From positions 1 to 5,993 of the forward strand of contig JADLEN010000304.1 in the NCBI GenBank assembly GCA_020846105.1: a DNA stretch of 5,993 bases. Reading direction: 5' to 3'. Position numbers and translations under genes: made by a program. This document shows, one piece after another, positions 1-5,993 of this stretch. Source of the DNA: Chitinophagaceae bacterium. Lineage in GTDB: Bacteria; Bacteroidota; Bacteroidia; Chitinophagales; Chitinophagaceae. The notes under the pieces are model-generated. The model had not been told where the DNA came from and did not search any database. It saw only the letters and a list, made by a program, of their open reading frames with translations. Each line of letters begins with the position of its first letter. The stretch's first letter is position 1.

Positions 1-203
1 ATACATCGAGCATTATCAGTAAAGATATCTTCATCTACTATTGCATAAGACGCACCCATGGATATGGCCGCTAATGCAAATTTGTTACCATTAAACGAAG
101 GACCTTTTAATGCAAAAAAGATATTGCCAGGTTCAATTTTTCGGCTATCTGTTTGAACTGAGGGGTATTGTAAATAAATTGAGTATAGCTGTTCAATTGT
201 CAT
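1..203 (-). CDS. murF: MurF, UDP-N-acetylmuramoyl-tripeptide--D-alanyl-D-alanine ligase, N-terminal fragment
   Basis: This is the 5' end of a minus-strand gene: an ATG at 203-201 and 67 open codons before the window edge, with the rest lying to the left. The protein begins MTIEQLYSIYLQYPSVQTDS. Residues 15-40 carry the TDSRKIEPGNIFFALKG...FNGNKF pattern of the Mur ligase N-terminal domain, which binds the uracil-nucleotide substrate. The DSR stretch, the FFALKG strand and the GA.YAIVDE segment (residues 50-58) fit MurF better than MurC, MurD or MurE. In the family, the cytoplasmic enzyme uses ATP to add D-Ala-D-Ala to UDP-MurNAc-tripeptide. The ATP-binding and C-terminal domains are not in the window, so an intact gene cannot be confirmed. 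It lies 81 nt downstream of gldJ on the same strand, with a strong hairpin between them. MurE is the main alternative, but a less likely one. Confidence 0.85.
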   Translation of the reverse strand, partial: MTIEQLYSIYLQYPSVQTDSRKIEPGNIFFALKGPSFNGNKFALAAISMGASYAIVDEDIFTDNARC

Positions 204-220
204 AATTACTGTAGGGTTTT

Positions 221-268
221 ATTAAAATAGAAAACCCACCAATACATTGGTGGGTTTTCTATTTTAAT
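221..268 (-). terminator. Perfect long inverted repeat, probable intrinsic terminator after gldJ
   Basis: Positions 221-243 and 246-268 are exact reverse complements (23 nt each, 2 nt between), giving a realistic 22-bp stem with a 4-nt TACA loop (TGTA on the minus-strand transcript). The core is AAAACCCACCAA/TTGGTGGGTTTT, flanked by A/T-rich arms. Read on the minus strand, the GC-rich stem is followed by a U-rich run (TTTTCTATTTTAAT). It begins 16 nt past the gldJ stop codon and ends 18 nt before the murF ATG. The symmetry means it could also terminate plus-strand transcription. That it is a terminator is inferred from structure and position. Confidence 0.85.
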
Positions 269-284
269 CTATTAAAAGTATTAT

Positions 285-1805
285 TTATTTTGCTTTTCTT
301 TTTCCAGAAAAAATATTGCCTGGAGTGCCATTCGGGCTACCCAAACGATCCATTGCACAGCGGAAACCTATTGCTGAACTAGAACGATTTGCTTGCATAA
401 ATCGACGAGTACCAGGAGACATCCAATAAGCACGATCTGCCCATGAACCACCTTTATACACTTTTGATTCATCATTTATAAGGGAAGTTTTTCCATAATC
501 ATAGAAATATAAAGACATTGAATCACCATCGTCATAGTTGCGGACGTCTGCTTTTTTCATACGATAATTGTTACCCATAGTTGCAATCTCTGTAGAATCC
601 AATTCACGAGTAGTCAACTGACCCAAAGAATCTTTTTCTTGTATAGATCCATCTTCGGCATTACGTGTATAAGTTTTGTACACATTACCACGGAATGGGC
701 GAAAATCGTTAACGTCTTGGTGAGAAGTTGGTCTGTAGGTATCCATTACCCACTCAGAAACGTTGCCAGCCATGTTATACAATCCTAATGCATTTGGCAT
801 AAACGCTGCAATGTTTGATGGAATATCGGCATTGTCATTCAAGCCGCCAGCAATACCCATATTGTCACCAGCTCCACGTTTGTAGTTAGCAAGGAATTCT
901 CCTTGGTAAGAATTGCGAATACCATAACGAGTAGTATTTGGGTCACCCCATGGATAAGTATTTCTGTTAGTGATTACTTCTTCTCCGCGACGGCGTTTAG
1001 TAGCTGGTTCAGGATTATTTCCTTTAAGTCCCAATGCTGCATATTCCCACTCAGCCTCTGTAGGTAGGCGGTATGCTGGTAAGAAAATACCATCAGAGTA
1101 ATTTATTGAACGTTTGCCAGAACCATTAGGGTCGAAATCTTTTTTACGGTTACCCCCAGCAATACCTTCGTATTGTCCTGTAAGGTATGCTCCATCATTA
1201 TAGACATCCTCATTTACTTGGTTCGGATTTTTCTTCAACTTACCACTCTTAATGAGAATCATTTCATTAACGCGGTCTGTACGCCATTTGCAATAATCAG
1301 TTGCTTGTTCCCAAGACACACCAACTACTGGATAGTAGTTATAGGCTGCATGACGGAAGTAATAATCGACCATTGGTTCATTGTAAGACAAGGCGCTTCT
1401 CCAAGAAGTAGAATCGGGCAATGTAGCTGCAACCAATTCTGGATAATCCGCAGAATATGCACGAGTCATCCAATAGGTGTATTCACGGTAGTGAACGTTC
1501 GCAACCTCTGTTTGGTCCATATAAAAGGATGATACAGACACAGTGCGTGGAATGTTTGAATGTCCTTCACCAAGATCTTCTTCTGTCTGACCCATTGTAA
1601 AGCGACCACCTTCTACAAATACTAAGCCTGGTCCTGTTTGCTGGCCTGGATAATTAGGCACATCAAAACCTCCAAGCTTCGGGTCATTGTAATTCCAGCC
1701 AGTTTTGCCAGAAACACCGCCACCACTTTTTTTGGAAGAGCAGGCAGATAAGAGCGTAGCTGTTCCTATGCACAGTAAGCTCATACTAATGAGTGTTCTT
1801 TTCAT
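285..1805 (-). CDS. gldJ: Gliding motility / type IX secretion lipoprotein GldJ (FGE-sulfatase-like fold)
   Basis: This gene encodes a 506-residue lipoprotein. The ATG at 1805-1803 is chosen because it opens a lipoprotein signal peptide: MKR, a hydrophobic stretch (residues 4-19), then lipobox LSAC with Cys22 as the acylated residue. The frame stays open to a TTG at 1892, but that extension overlaps the promoter and puts the signal peptide inside the protein. After a GSGK-like linker and TGWNYNDPKLGGF (35-47), an FGE/SUMF1-like domain starts at GPGLVFVEGGRFTMG (58-72). It continues through RLPTEAEWEYAA (246-257), GLYNMAGNVSEWVMD (341-355), KGGSWADR (451-458) and GFRCA (480-484). The IPRTVSVSSFYMDQTEV block (85-101) and the divergent pairing with porU favour GldJ over its paralogue GldK. 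The FGE catalytic cysteines are absent after KGGSW, so a structural role is likely. In Flavobacterium, GldJ is needed for gliding and for stable GldK. The C-terminus is basic (GKRKAK). Confidence 0.88.
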   Translation of the reverse strand: MKRTLISMSLLCIGTATLLSACSSKKSGGGVSGKTGWNYNDPKLGGFDVPNYPGQQTGPGLVFVEGGRFTMGQTEEDLGEGHSNIPRTVSVSSFYMDQTEVANVHYREYTYWMTRAYSADYPELVAATLPDSTSWRSALSYNEPMVDYYFRHAAYNYYPVVGVSWEQATDYCKWRTDRVNEMILIKSGKLKKNPNQVNEDVYNDGAYLTGQYEGIAGGNRKKDFDPNGSGKRSINYSDGIFLPAYRLPTEAEWEYAALGLKGNNPEPATKRRRGEEVITNRNTYPWGDPNTTRYGIRNSYQGEFLANYKRGAGDNMGIAGGLNDNADIPSNIAAFMPNALGLYNMAGNVSEWVMDTYRPTSHQDVNDFRPFRGNVYKTYTRNAEDGSIQEKDSLGQLTTRELDSTEIATMGNNYRMKKADVRNYDDGDSMSLYFYDYGKTSLINDESKVYKGGSWADRAYWMSPGTRRFMQANRSSSAIGFRCAMDRLGSPNGTPGNIFSGKRKAK

Positions 1806-1861
1806 AATTCTGAGAAAAATATTTACTACTAAATTGAATCTAATTATTGTTAAAAGTCCTA

Positions 1862-1892
1862 CAATAGTAGAGCATGTTTTTGAGAATGTCAA
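1862..1892 (-). promoter_or_regulatory. gldJ promoter (TTGACA - 17 nt - TACTAT)
   Basis: On the minus strand, TTGACA (1892-1887) is followed after exactly 17 nt by TACTATTG (1869-1862). This reads as a near-ideal sigma70-type promoter, TTGACA/TACTAT. It also fits the Bacteroidota consensus, with TTG at -33, 20 nt, then TACTATTG, which differs from TAnnTTTG at one fixed position. Transcription would start near 1857, giving a leader of about 50 nt before the gldJ ATG. The upstream TTG start of the extended frame falls within this box, which further supports translation from 1805. No strong Shine-Dalgarno precedes the ATG, as is usual in this phylum. Confidence 0.72.
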
Positions 1893-1895
1893 GTA

Positions 1896-1942
1896 TTTTT
1901 TATGGTTTTTTAGAAAATTATTTTTTTCGTGTTATTTTTTTT
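1896..1942 (-). promoter_or_regulatory. A-tract array upstream of the gldJ promoter (UP-element-like)
   Basis: Immediately upstream of the gldJ -35/-33 box, the minus strand has A-runs of 6, 6, 7 and 8 nt at 1901-1896, 1911-1906, 1927-1921 and 1942-1935. The two proximal runs start 10 nt apart, one helical turn. This matches the location and composition of a UP element or intrinsically curved DNA that raises promoter activity. The function is inferred from position and composition. Confidence 0.45.
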
Positions 1943-2124
1943 GGAAAACTATTTCTTGATTATTAGTTCGTAAAGCCTTTATTATCAATGATTTTAGCTA
2001 GTATTTTGTTGGCTTAAGATTAACTTAATAGCGTGAATTAATTTTTATTTAACGTGACTTGTCGGTTCAAACTAGACCCCTGCACTAGGGTTTTTCGTAT
2101 AATAGTTTACATCTCGAGACAAAC

Positions 2125-2132
2125 TAACTTTG
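2125..2132 (+). promoter_or_regulatory. Distal candidate -7 box for porU (TAACTTTG)
   Basis: TAACTTTG matches the Bacteroidota -7 consensus TAnnTTTG at all six fixed positions. No TTG lies at the expected 19-21 nt spacing upstream; the nearest T-rich element is GTTTAC (2105-2110), which is too close. An imperfect palindrome centred on TCTCGAGA (2112-2119) lies directly upstream and could be a regulator site. Use of this box would give a leader of about 120 nt. It is a weak candidate. Confidence 0.3.
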
Positions 2133-2150
2133 ATAATAAAATGATAAAAA

Positions 2151-2179
2151 AATCGTTTGATTGATAATGTCAATCGTTT
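2151..2179 (+). repeat. Short direct and inverted repeats in the porU upstream region
   Basis: AATCGTTT occurs at 2151-2158 and again at 2172-2179, with starts 21 nt apart, about two helical turns. Between and overlapping the copies is a perfect 6-bp inverted repeat, GATTGA (2159-2164) and TCAATC (2170-2175), with a 5-nt loop and then GTTTTTG. This could be a regulator binding site or a weak attenuator hairpin in the leader of the distal promoter candidate. In AT-rich DNA, chance cannot be excluded. Confidence 0.3.
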
Positions 2180-2216
2180 TTGAGTATTCTGTCACCAATT
2201 TCTAAATCACTTCACT

Positions 2217-2224
2217 TATCTTTG
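2217..2224 (+). promoter_or_regulatory. Proximal candidate -7 box for porU (TATCTTTG)
   Basis: TATCTTTG is a full match to the TAnnTTTG -7 consensus of Bacteroidota primary-sigma promoters. It lies 35 nt before the porU ATG, which would give a leader of about 25-30 nt. No good TTG lies 19-21 nt upstream (the sequence there is CACCAATTTC), so the assignment rests on the -7 box and its position alone. Confidence 0.4.
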
Positions 2225-2259
2225 AGAACGAATAAGTTTAACCCTTGTATTGAATTATC

Positions 2260-5200
2260 ATGAAAAAATTAACACTTACTATATTACCTTTTCTGTTAGC
2301 TTTTCTTAGCAGCAGTGGTCAAAAAATGCAACAATTTCATTTTGAATCAAAAAGCACTAATGCTAAAAATGCTTTTGAGGTTTACAGGGCTAATATAAGC
2401 TCAGCAACAAAACCCAGTGTTAAAATTATAAACCCAATTTACAAACTTACACAAGATATTGTATCAGACAGTATTTTAGATGTTAGCGGCGAATTGCAAG
2501 TATTTGTGGGTACCGAACGAAAAAGAAACTATGCCTTTATTCAAATCCCACGTTATAAAAAAAATGGCGACGGTACAATAAATACACTTGTTTCATGTGA
2601 TTTAGAAATTACAGAGGCAACAGCTGCTAGTAATGCGCAAAATGGTATTTCCTCACTATTGAAAACTACGAATGCAGCTTCTGTATTATCAAATGGTACT
2701 TGGCAAAAAATTGCTGTTGGTACCAAAGGGGTTTATAAAATTGACTACGATTATGTAAAAAATGTTCTTGGACAGTCGGGTACAATAAGTAGTGCAACTA
2801 TTAGACTCTTTGGTAATGGTGGCACAATGGTTAATGAGAGCAATGCAATAAGACAACCCGACGATCTTGCAGAAAATGCTATTGAAATGGTTGATGGTGG
2901 TGATGGTAATTTTGGACCTGGCGACTATTTTTTATTCTATGCCAATGGCCCAATGGATTGGGTAAAAGACTCCTTAAATCAGCGCTTTTATCATCGCACA
3001 AACATCTACTCAGACTCTAGTTACTATTTCATTTCTTTCAATAATGGTAATGGTTTGAGGCTTAGTAATGCTTCTTCAACTGGTTCTGCCAATACTACCG
3101 TTAGTAGCTACAACGACTATGCGCTTCATGAAAAAGAATTAATCAACCTGGGTCTTTTTGGGAAAACTTGGTGGGGCGAAACTTTCGGATTCAATGCTGG
3201 GCAAAGTAATACTCAGGATATCAACTTCAACATGAGCAACAGTTCTGATTCTGTTACTTATCGTTACCAATTGGCTAGCGCTGCTGTGGGCCAAACAAAT
3301 ACAGCCTCCTTCGTAGTAAAACTTAATGGACAAACATTAGAAACACACACAGGTATTTACGGCATTACCGGCCAAGATGGCGACAATCCAGCATCTCTTA
3401 TTGCTAAGCAAGGCACTGTTGTAATACCTAATACAGGCTCCTTAAGTTTCAATTTTCAGTACACCAAATTTGTAAGTATTGCTACTGGGTATCTCGATTT
3501 TGTTGAAGTAAATATTCGTAGACAATTGCTTTTCAACGCTGGCCAACAACTATCTTTTAGAGATTGGCGAAGTGTAGCTGCTGGCGCTATTGCAGACTAC
3601 CGTATAGGCAATGCTAGCAACAACCTCAGCGTTTGGGATGTTACCAATCCACTTGCACCTATACGTATCAGTGGCAGCAATAATAGTGGCATTTATAGCT
3701 TTGTTCAGGATGCCAACAGACTCAAAGAATTTATAGCTTTTGACAACAACTTTCTTGCGCCAAAATATATTGGCCTCGTACCCAATCAAAACTTACACGG
3801 CCTCGCCCAAGCCGATTATATAATTGTCACACACCCCGAGTTTATGACTGCTGCAAATAAACTTGCAGATTTTCATAGAACATCCAACAATCTTACAGTA
3901 CATGTAATACCTACAGACCAGGTATACAACGAGTTTGCCTCAGGCGCCAAAGACATCTCTGCTATCAGAGACATGATGCGTATGTTTTATGAAAGAGCGG
4001 GCAAAAACGAAGACTTGCTACCCAAATATCTATTGCTCCTAGGCCAGGCATCTTTCGATTACAAAAACATTATCCCCAACAATGCCAAGCTAGTACCTAC
4101 CTACGAAACTGCAGAATCTTTAAGTGCTACTTCGGGCTATTGTACAGACGATTACTATGCGATCTTAGATAGTAATGAAGACATCAATCTTGGCTACTCA
4201 TTATTAGACATCGGCGTAGGGCGCATACCTGCTACCAATGCCACCGAAGCATCTGCTATTATAGACAAAATAATACGCTACAAAAGCAATGAAGCACTAG
4301 GCCCTTGGCGTATCAACAATGTGTTTATTGGCGACGATGAAGACAACGCTGGCAATCACCTTTTGGATGCCGACGAAATGTACCAAGCAGTAGAAAGCAC
4401 CTCCGACCTTTATAAAGCGCAGAAGGTGTACCTCAACGCTCTCAACATTATTTCTACTCCAGGTGGTGCACGCTGCCCCGAGGCCAACAAAATTATTAAC
4501 GACAATATTTTTAAAGGCACTTTCTTAATGAACTATAGCGGCCATGGTAGTATCTATACATTGGCTCATGAGCGTATCGTTACCCAAGACGATTACAACA
4601 GCTGGAACAACCAATATAAAATGCCCATCATGATTACCGCTACTTGCGATTTCAGCAGGTTCGATAACCCTGCGCTGCAATCTGCGGGCGAAAAAATAAT
4701 GCTCAAAAGCGATGGTGGTGCTATTGCACTTGTTACCACCACACAAGTGGTATATGCTACTTACAACCGTATTTTCAACATCTCTTACCTACACGCACAG
4801 TTTACCAAAAACAAGCATGGCTGGAATACTTTTGGACAAGCCTTTCAAATATCCAAAAACGATGTACTCGCCACCGGCGATGTGGTCAACTCACGCAAAT
4901 TTGCACTCCTCGGCGACCCTGCACTTACCCCCAACTTTCCACGATACGATATCAAAACAGACTCTATTAAAGCAATATCCGATAATACTACCGCCACTGC
5001 CGATACCGTAAAGTCGCTTGGGGCGTACCGTGTGTTTGGCACCGTGCGAGACGATGATGGTGTGGTAATGAACAGCTTCAACGGCAAGGTCAATATCACC
5101 TTCTTCGACAAAAAACAAGTAGCCGCCGTACAAACCGAAAACAGTGGTGCCGCCTACCGCAACTACGATCTTCAAAACAACATCATCTACAAAGGCATTG

Positions 5201-5993
5201 CTTCTGTGGTCAAAGGCACTTTCACTTTCGAGTTTATAGCCCCCAAAGACATCAACTACGAATTTGGCAAAGGCAAAATAAGCTACTACGCCGACAATGG
5301 CACTATAGATGCTGCTGGTGCCGACACCACCGTTACCGTTGGTGGTTTTGCCGATAATATTATACCAGACAACGATAGCCCCATTGTTCGCGTGTTTATG
5401 AACGATTCTTTGTTTCGTAATGGCGGCCTTACGGGCACCAACTCTATCCTCTACGCCATCATCACAGACAAAAGCGGTATCAACGTCTCTGGCAACTTTG
5501 TAGGCCACGACCTCACCGCCGTTCTCGACAACGAAATAGAAGTACCCTACATCCTCAACGACTATTACGAAACCGCACCCAACACCTACCAAAAAGGCTT
5601 CGTCACCTTCCCCATCACCGGCCTAGCCGATGGCATACACACTATCAAAGTCAAAGCTTGGGACGTACACAACAACTCTGGCCAAGGCCATGTAGTATTC
5701 GAGGTCTTGAACGGGTCTGTGGTGCAGCTGCGCAACATCTACAACTACCCCAACCCCTTTACAGACCTTACCCACTTTGTATTCGAGCACAACCACCCCA
5801 ACGAAGCACTCAAAGCCACCATATATATCTACAACACCACCGGTAGCTTACTGCGCATCATCCACCAAGACTTTACACCCAGCGGTAGCAACAGCGCCGA
5901 GATAGTATGGAACGGCACCGGCAACGGAGGCGAAAAACTACCCGCAGGCATATACCCATACCGTATAAGAATAGCAACCGAAAAAAATATTGA
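2260..5993 (+). CDS. porU: Type IX secretion system sortase PorU (C25 gingipain-family peptidase), 3' end cut by window
   Basis: The ATG at 2260 follows an in-frame TGA at 2251-2253, so the start is well fixed. The frame then stays open for 1244 codons to the window edge. Residues 1-20 form a Sec signal peptide (MKKLTLTILPFLLAFLSSSG) without a lipobox. A beta-rich N-terminal region follows, then the C25 peptidase domain, roughly from QADYIIVTHPE (517-527) to RKFALLGDP (879-887). The expected dyad is present: His762 in NYSGHGS and Cys796 in TATCDFSRFD. Other family blocks are DIGVGRIP (650-657), FIGDDEDNAGNH (689-700), AHERI (769-773) and SAGE (808-811). Ig-like domains follow, and the end has NYPNPF (1162-1167) and GIYPYRI (1230-1236), typical of FlgD-like or T9SS C-terminal domains. 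In Porphyromonas, PorU sits on the surface with PorV, cleaves cargo sorting domains and attaches cargo to A-LPS. The end is probably only a few to some tens of residues away. Codon use shifts strongly along the gene. Confidence 0.93.
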   Translation, partial: MKKLTLTILPFLLAFLSSSGQKMQQFHFESKSTNAKNAFEVYRANISSATKPSVKIINPIYKLTQDIVSDSILDVSGELQVFVGTERKRNYAFIQIPRYKKNGDGTINTLVSCDLEITEATAASNAQNGISSLLKTTNAASVLSNGTWQKIAVGTKGVYKIDYDYVKNVLGQSGTISSATIRLFGNGGTMVNESNAIRQPDDLAENAIEMVDGGDGNFGPGDYFLFYANGPMDWVKDSLNQRFYHRTNIYSDSSYYFISFNNGNGLRLSNASSTGSANTTVSSYNDYALHEKELINLGLFGKTWWGETFGFNAGQSNTQDINFNMSNSSDSVTYRYQLASAAVGQTNTASFVVKLNGQTLETHTGIYGITGQDGDNPASLIAKQGTVVIPNTGSLSFNFQYTKFVSIATGYLDFVEVNIRRQLLFNAGQQLSFRDWRSVAAGAIADYRIGNASNNLSVWDVTNPLAPIRISGSNNSGIYSFVQDANRLKEFIAFDNNFLAPKYIGLVPNQNLHGLAQADYIIVTHPEFMTAANKLADFHRTSNNLTVHVIPTDQVYNEFASGAKDISAIRDMMRMFYERAGKNEDLLPKYLLLLGQASFDYKNIIPNNAKLVPTYETAESLSATSGYCTDDYYAILDSNEDINLGYSLLDIGVGRIPATNATEASAIIDKIIRYKSNEALGPWRINNVFIGDDEDNAGNHLLDADEMYQAVESTSDLYKAQKVYLNALNIISTPGGARCPEANKIINDNIFKGTFLMNYSGHGSIYTLAHERIVTQDDYNSWNNQYKMPIMITATCDFSRFDNPALQSAGEKIMLKSDGGAIALVTTTQVVYATYNRIFNISYLHAQFTKNKHGWNTFGQAFQISKNDVLATGDVVNSRKFALLGDPALTPNFPRYDIKTDSIKAISDNTTATADTVKSLGAYRVFGTVRDDDGVVMNSFNGKVNITFFDKKQVAAVQTENSGAAYRNYDLQNNIIYKGIASVVKGTFTFEFIAPKDINYEFGKGKISYYADNGTIDAAGADTTVTVGGFADNIIPDNDSPIVRVFMNDSLFRNGGLTGTNSILYAIITDKSGINVSGNFVGHDLTAVLDNEIEVPYILNDYYETAPNTYQKGFVTFPITGLADGIHTIKVKAWDVHNNSGQGHVVFEVLNGSVVQLRNIYNYPNPFTDLTHFVFEHNHPNEALKATIYIYNTTGSLLRIIHQDFTPSGSNSAEIVWNGTGNGGEKLPAGIYPYRIRIATEKNI

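Larger units (their letters stand above)
1806..2259. other. Divergent gldJ-porU intergenic region
   Basis: This 454-bp AT-rich region holds no convincing gene. It contains the 5' regulatory DNA of both divergent genes: the gldJ promoter and A-tracts on the gldJ side, and promoter-like boxes and short repeats on the porU side (about 2105-2224). Other small structures are a 5-bp inverted repeat, TTAAG/CTTAA (2014-2028), and a 4-bp hairpin followed by T5 (2078-2095). Both are too weak to name. The open frames crossing the gldJ side have no coding character, and no tRNA or known RNA structure was recognised. Confidence 0.7.

Noticed and set aside
1173..1532. 119-codon plus-strand frame antisense to gldJ
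   Set aside because: It lies wholly within the FGE-like domain of gldJ on the opposite strand and has no signal or domain of its own.
1806..1892. 29-codon N-terminal extension of gldJ from a TTG at 1892
   Set aside because: It would bury the lipoprotein signal peptide, and its start codon is part of the TTGACA promoter box. The ATG at 1805 gives a textbook lipoprotein.
1705..1959. 84-codon plus-strand frame crossing the gldJ start
   Set aside because: Its C-terminal part is a Phe/Lys-rich reading of the poly-T tracts in the promoter region. It is not coding-like.
2078..2095. Hairpin CCCT/AGGG followed by TTTTT on the plus strand, terminator-like
   Set aside because: The stem is only 4 bp with a mismatch next to it, and no plus-strand gene ends before it. 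It was considered as the end of a small RNA, but no matching promoter was seen.
2098..2103. Exact TATAAT as a -10 box for porU
   Set aside because: No -35-like hexamer lies 16-18 nt upstream (GACCCC is there), and TATAAT is frequent by chance in AT-rich DNA.
4712..5011. 99-codon plus-strand frame inside porU
   Set aside because: It overlaps the C25 domain, which is strongly conserved in the other frame, and has no recognisable product.
4891..5592. 233-codon minus-strand open frame inside porU
   Set aside because: Its Val/Gly/Ala-rich translation with no family resemblance is the mirror of C-ending codons in porU. It is a shadow of the real gene.
1..5993. CRISPR arrays, tRNA/rRNA genes, insertion sequences, phage genes
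   Set aside because: I looked on both strands and saw no regularly spaced repeats, cloverleaf-like sequence, transposase, or terminal inverted repeats with target duplications.

Overview
The window looks like chromosomal DNA of a Bacteroidota bacterium. It carries two marker genes of the type IX secretion (T9SS) and gliding machinery, gldJ and porU. The noncoding DNA is AT-rich, start sites lack a clear Shine-Dalgarno, and promoter-like sequences fit the TTG / TAnnTTTG pattern of this phylum. The sequences look closest to the Chitinophagales/Sphingobacteriales side of the phylum, but that is an impression from memory and was not tested.

Layout: (1) Positions 1-203, minus strand, hold the first 67 codons of murF, a peptidoglycan precursor ligase cut by the window edge. 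(2) Positions 204-284 are a short spacer with a perfect 22-bp hairpin that looks like an intrinsic terminator. (3) Positions 285-1805, minus strand, are gldJ, a 506-residue lipoprotein with a formylglycine-generating-enzyme (FGE)-like fold that lacks the catalytic cysteines. (4) Positions 1806-2259 are a 454-bp divergent intergenic region. It has a well-formed gldJ promoter with A-tracts upstream, plus weaker promoter and operator candidates facing porU. (5) Positions 2260-5993, plus strand, are porU, the T9SS C25-family sortase. It has 1244 complete codons and runs off the right edge, probably very near its natural end.

GldJ is a lipoprotein of the motility and secretion apparatus, associated with the GldK/GldN ring. 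PorU is the cell-surface peptidase that removes the C-terminal sorting domain of exported cargo and attaches the cargo to the surface. MurF makes the UDP-MurNAc-pentapeptide precursor of the wall. The three form a cell-envelope neighbourhood that, as far as I recall, recurs in Bacteroidota (porU beside gldJ, murF after gldJ).

I see no mobile element, CRISPR array, RNA gene or clearly new system. The most unusual signal is a steady shift in codon and base composition along porU, from strongly T/A-ending codons at the 5' end to strongly C-ending codons at the 3' end.
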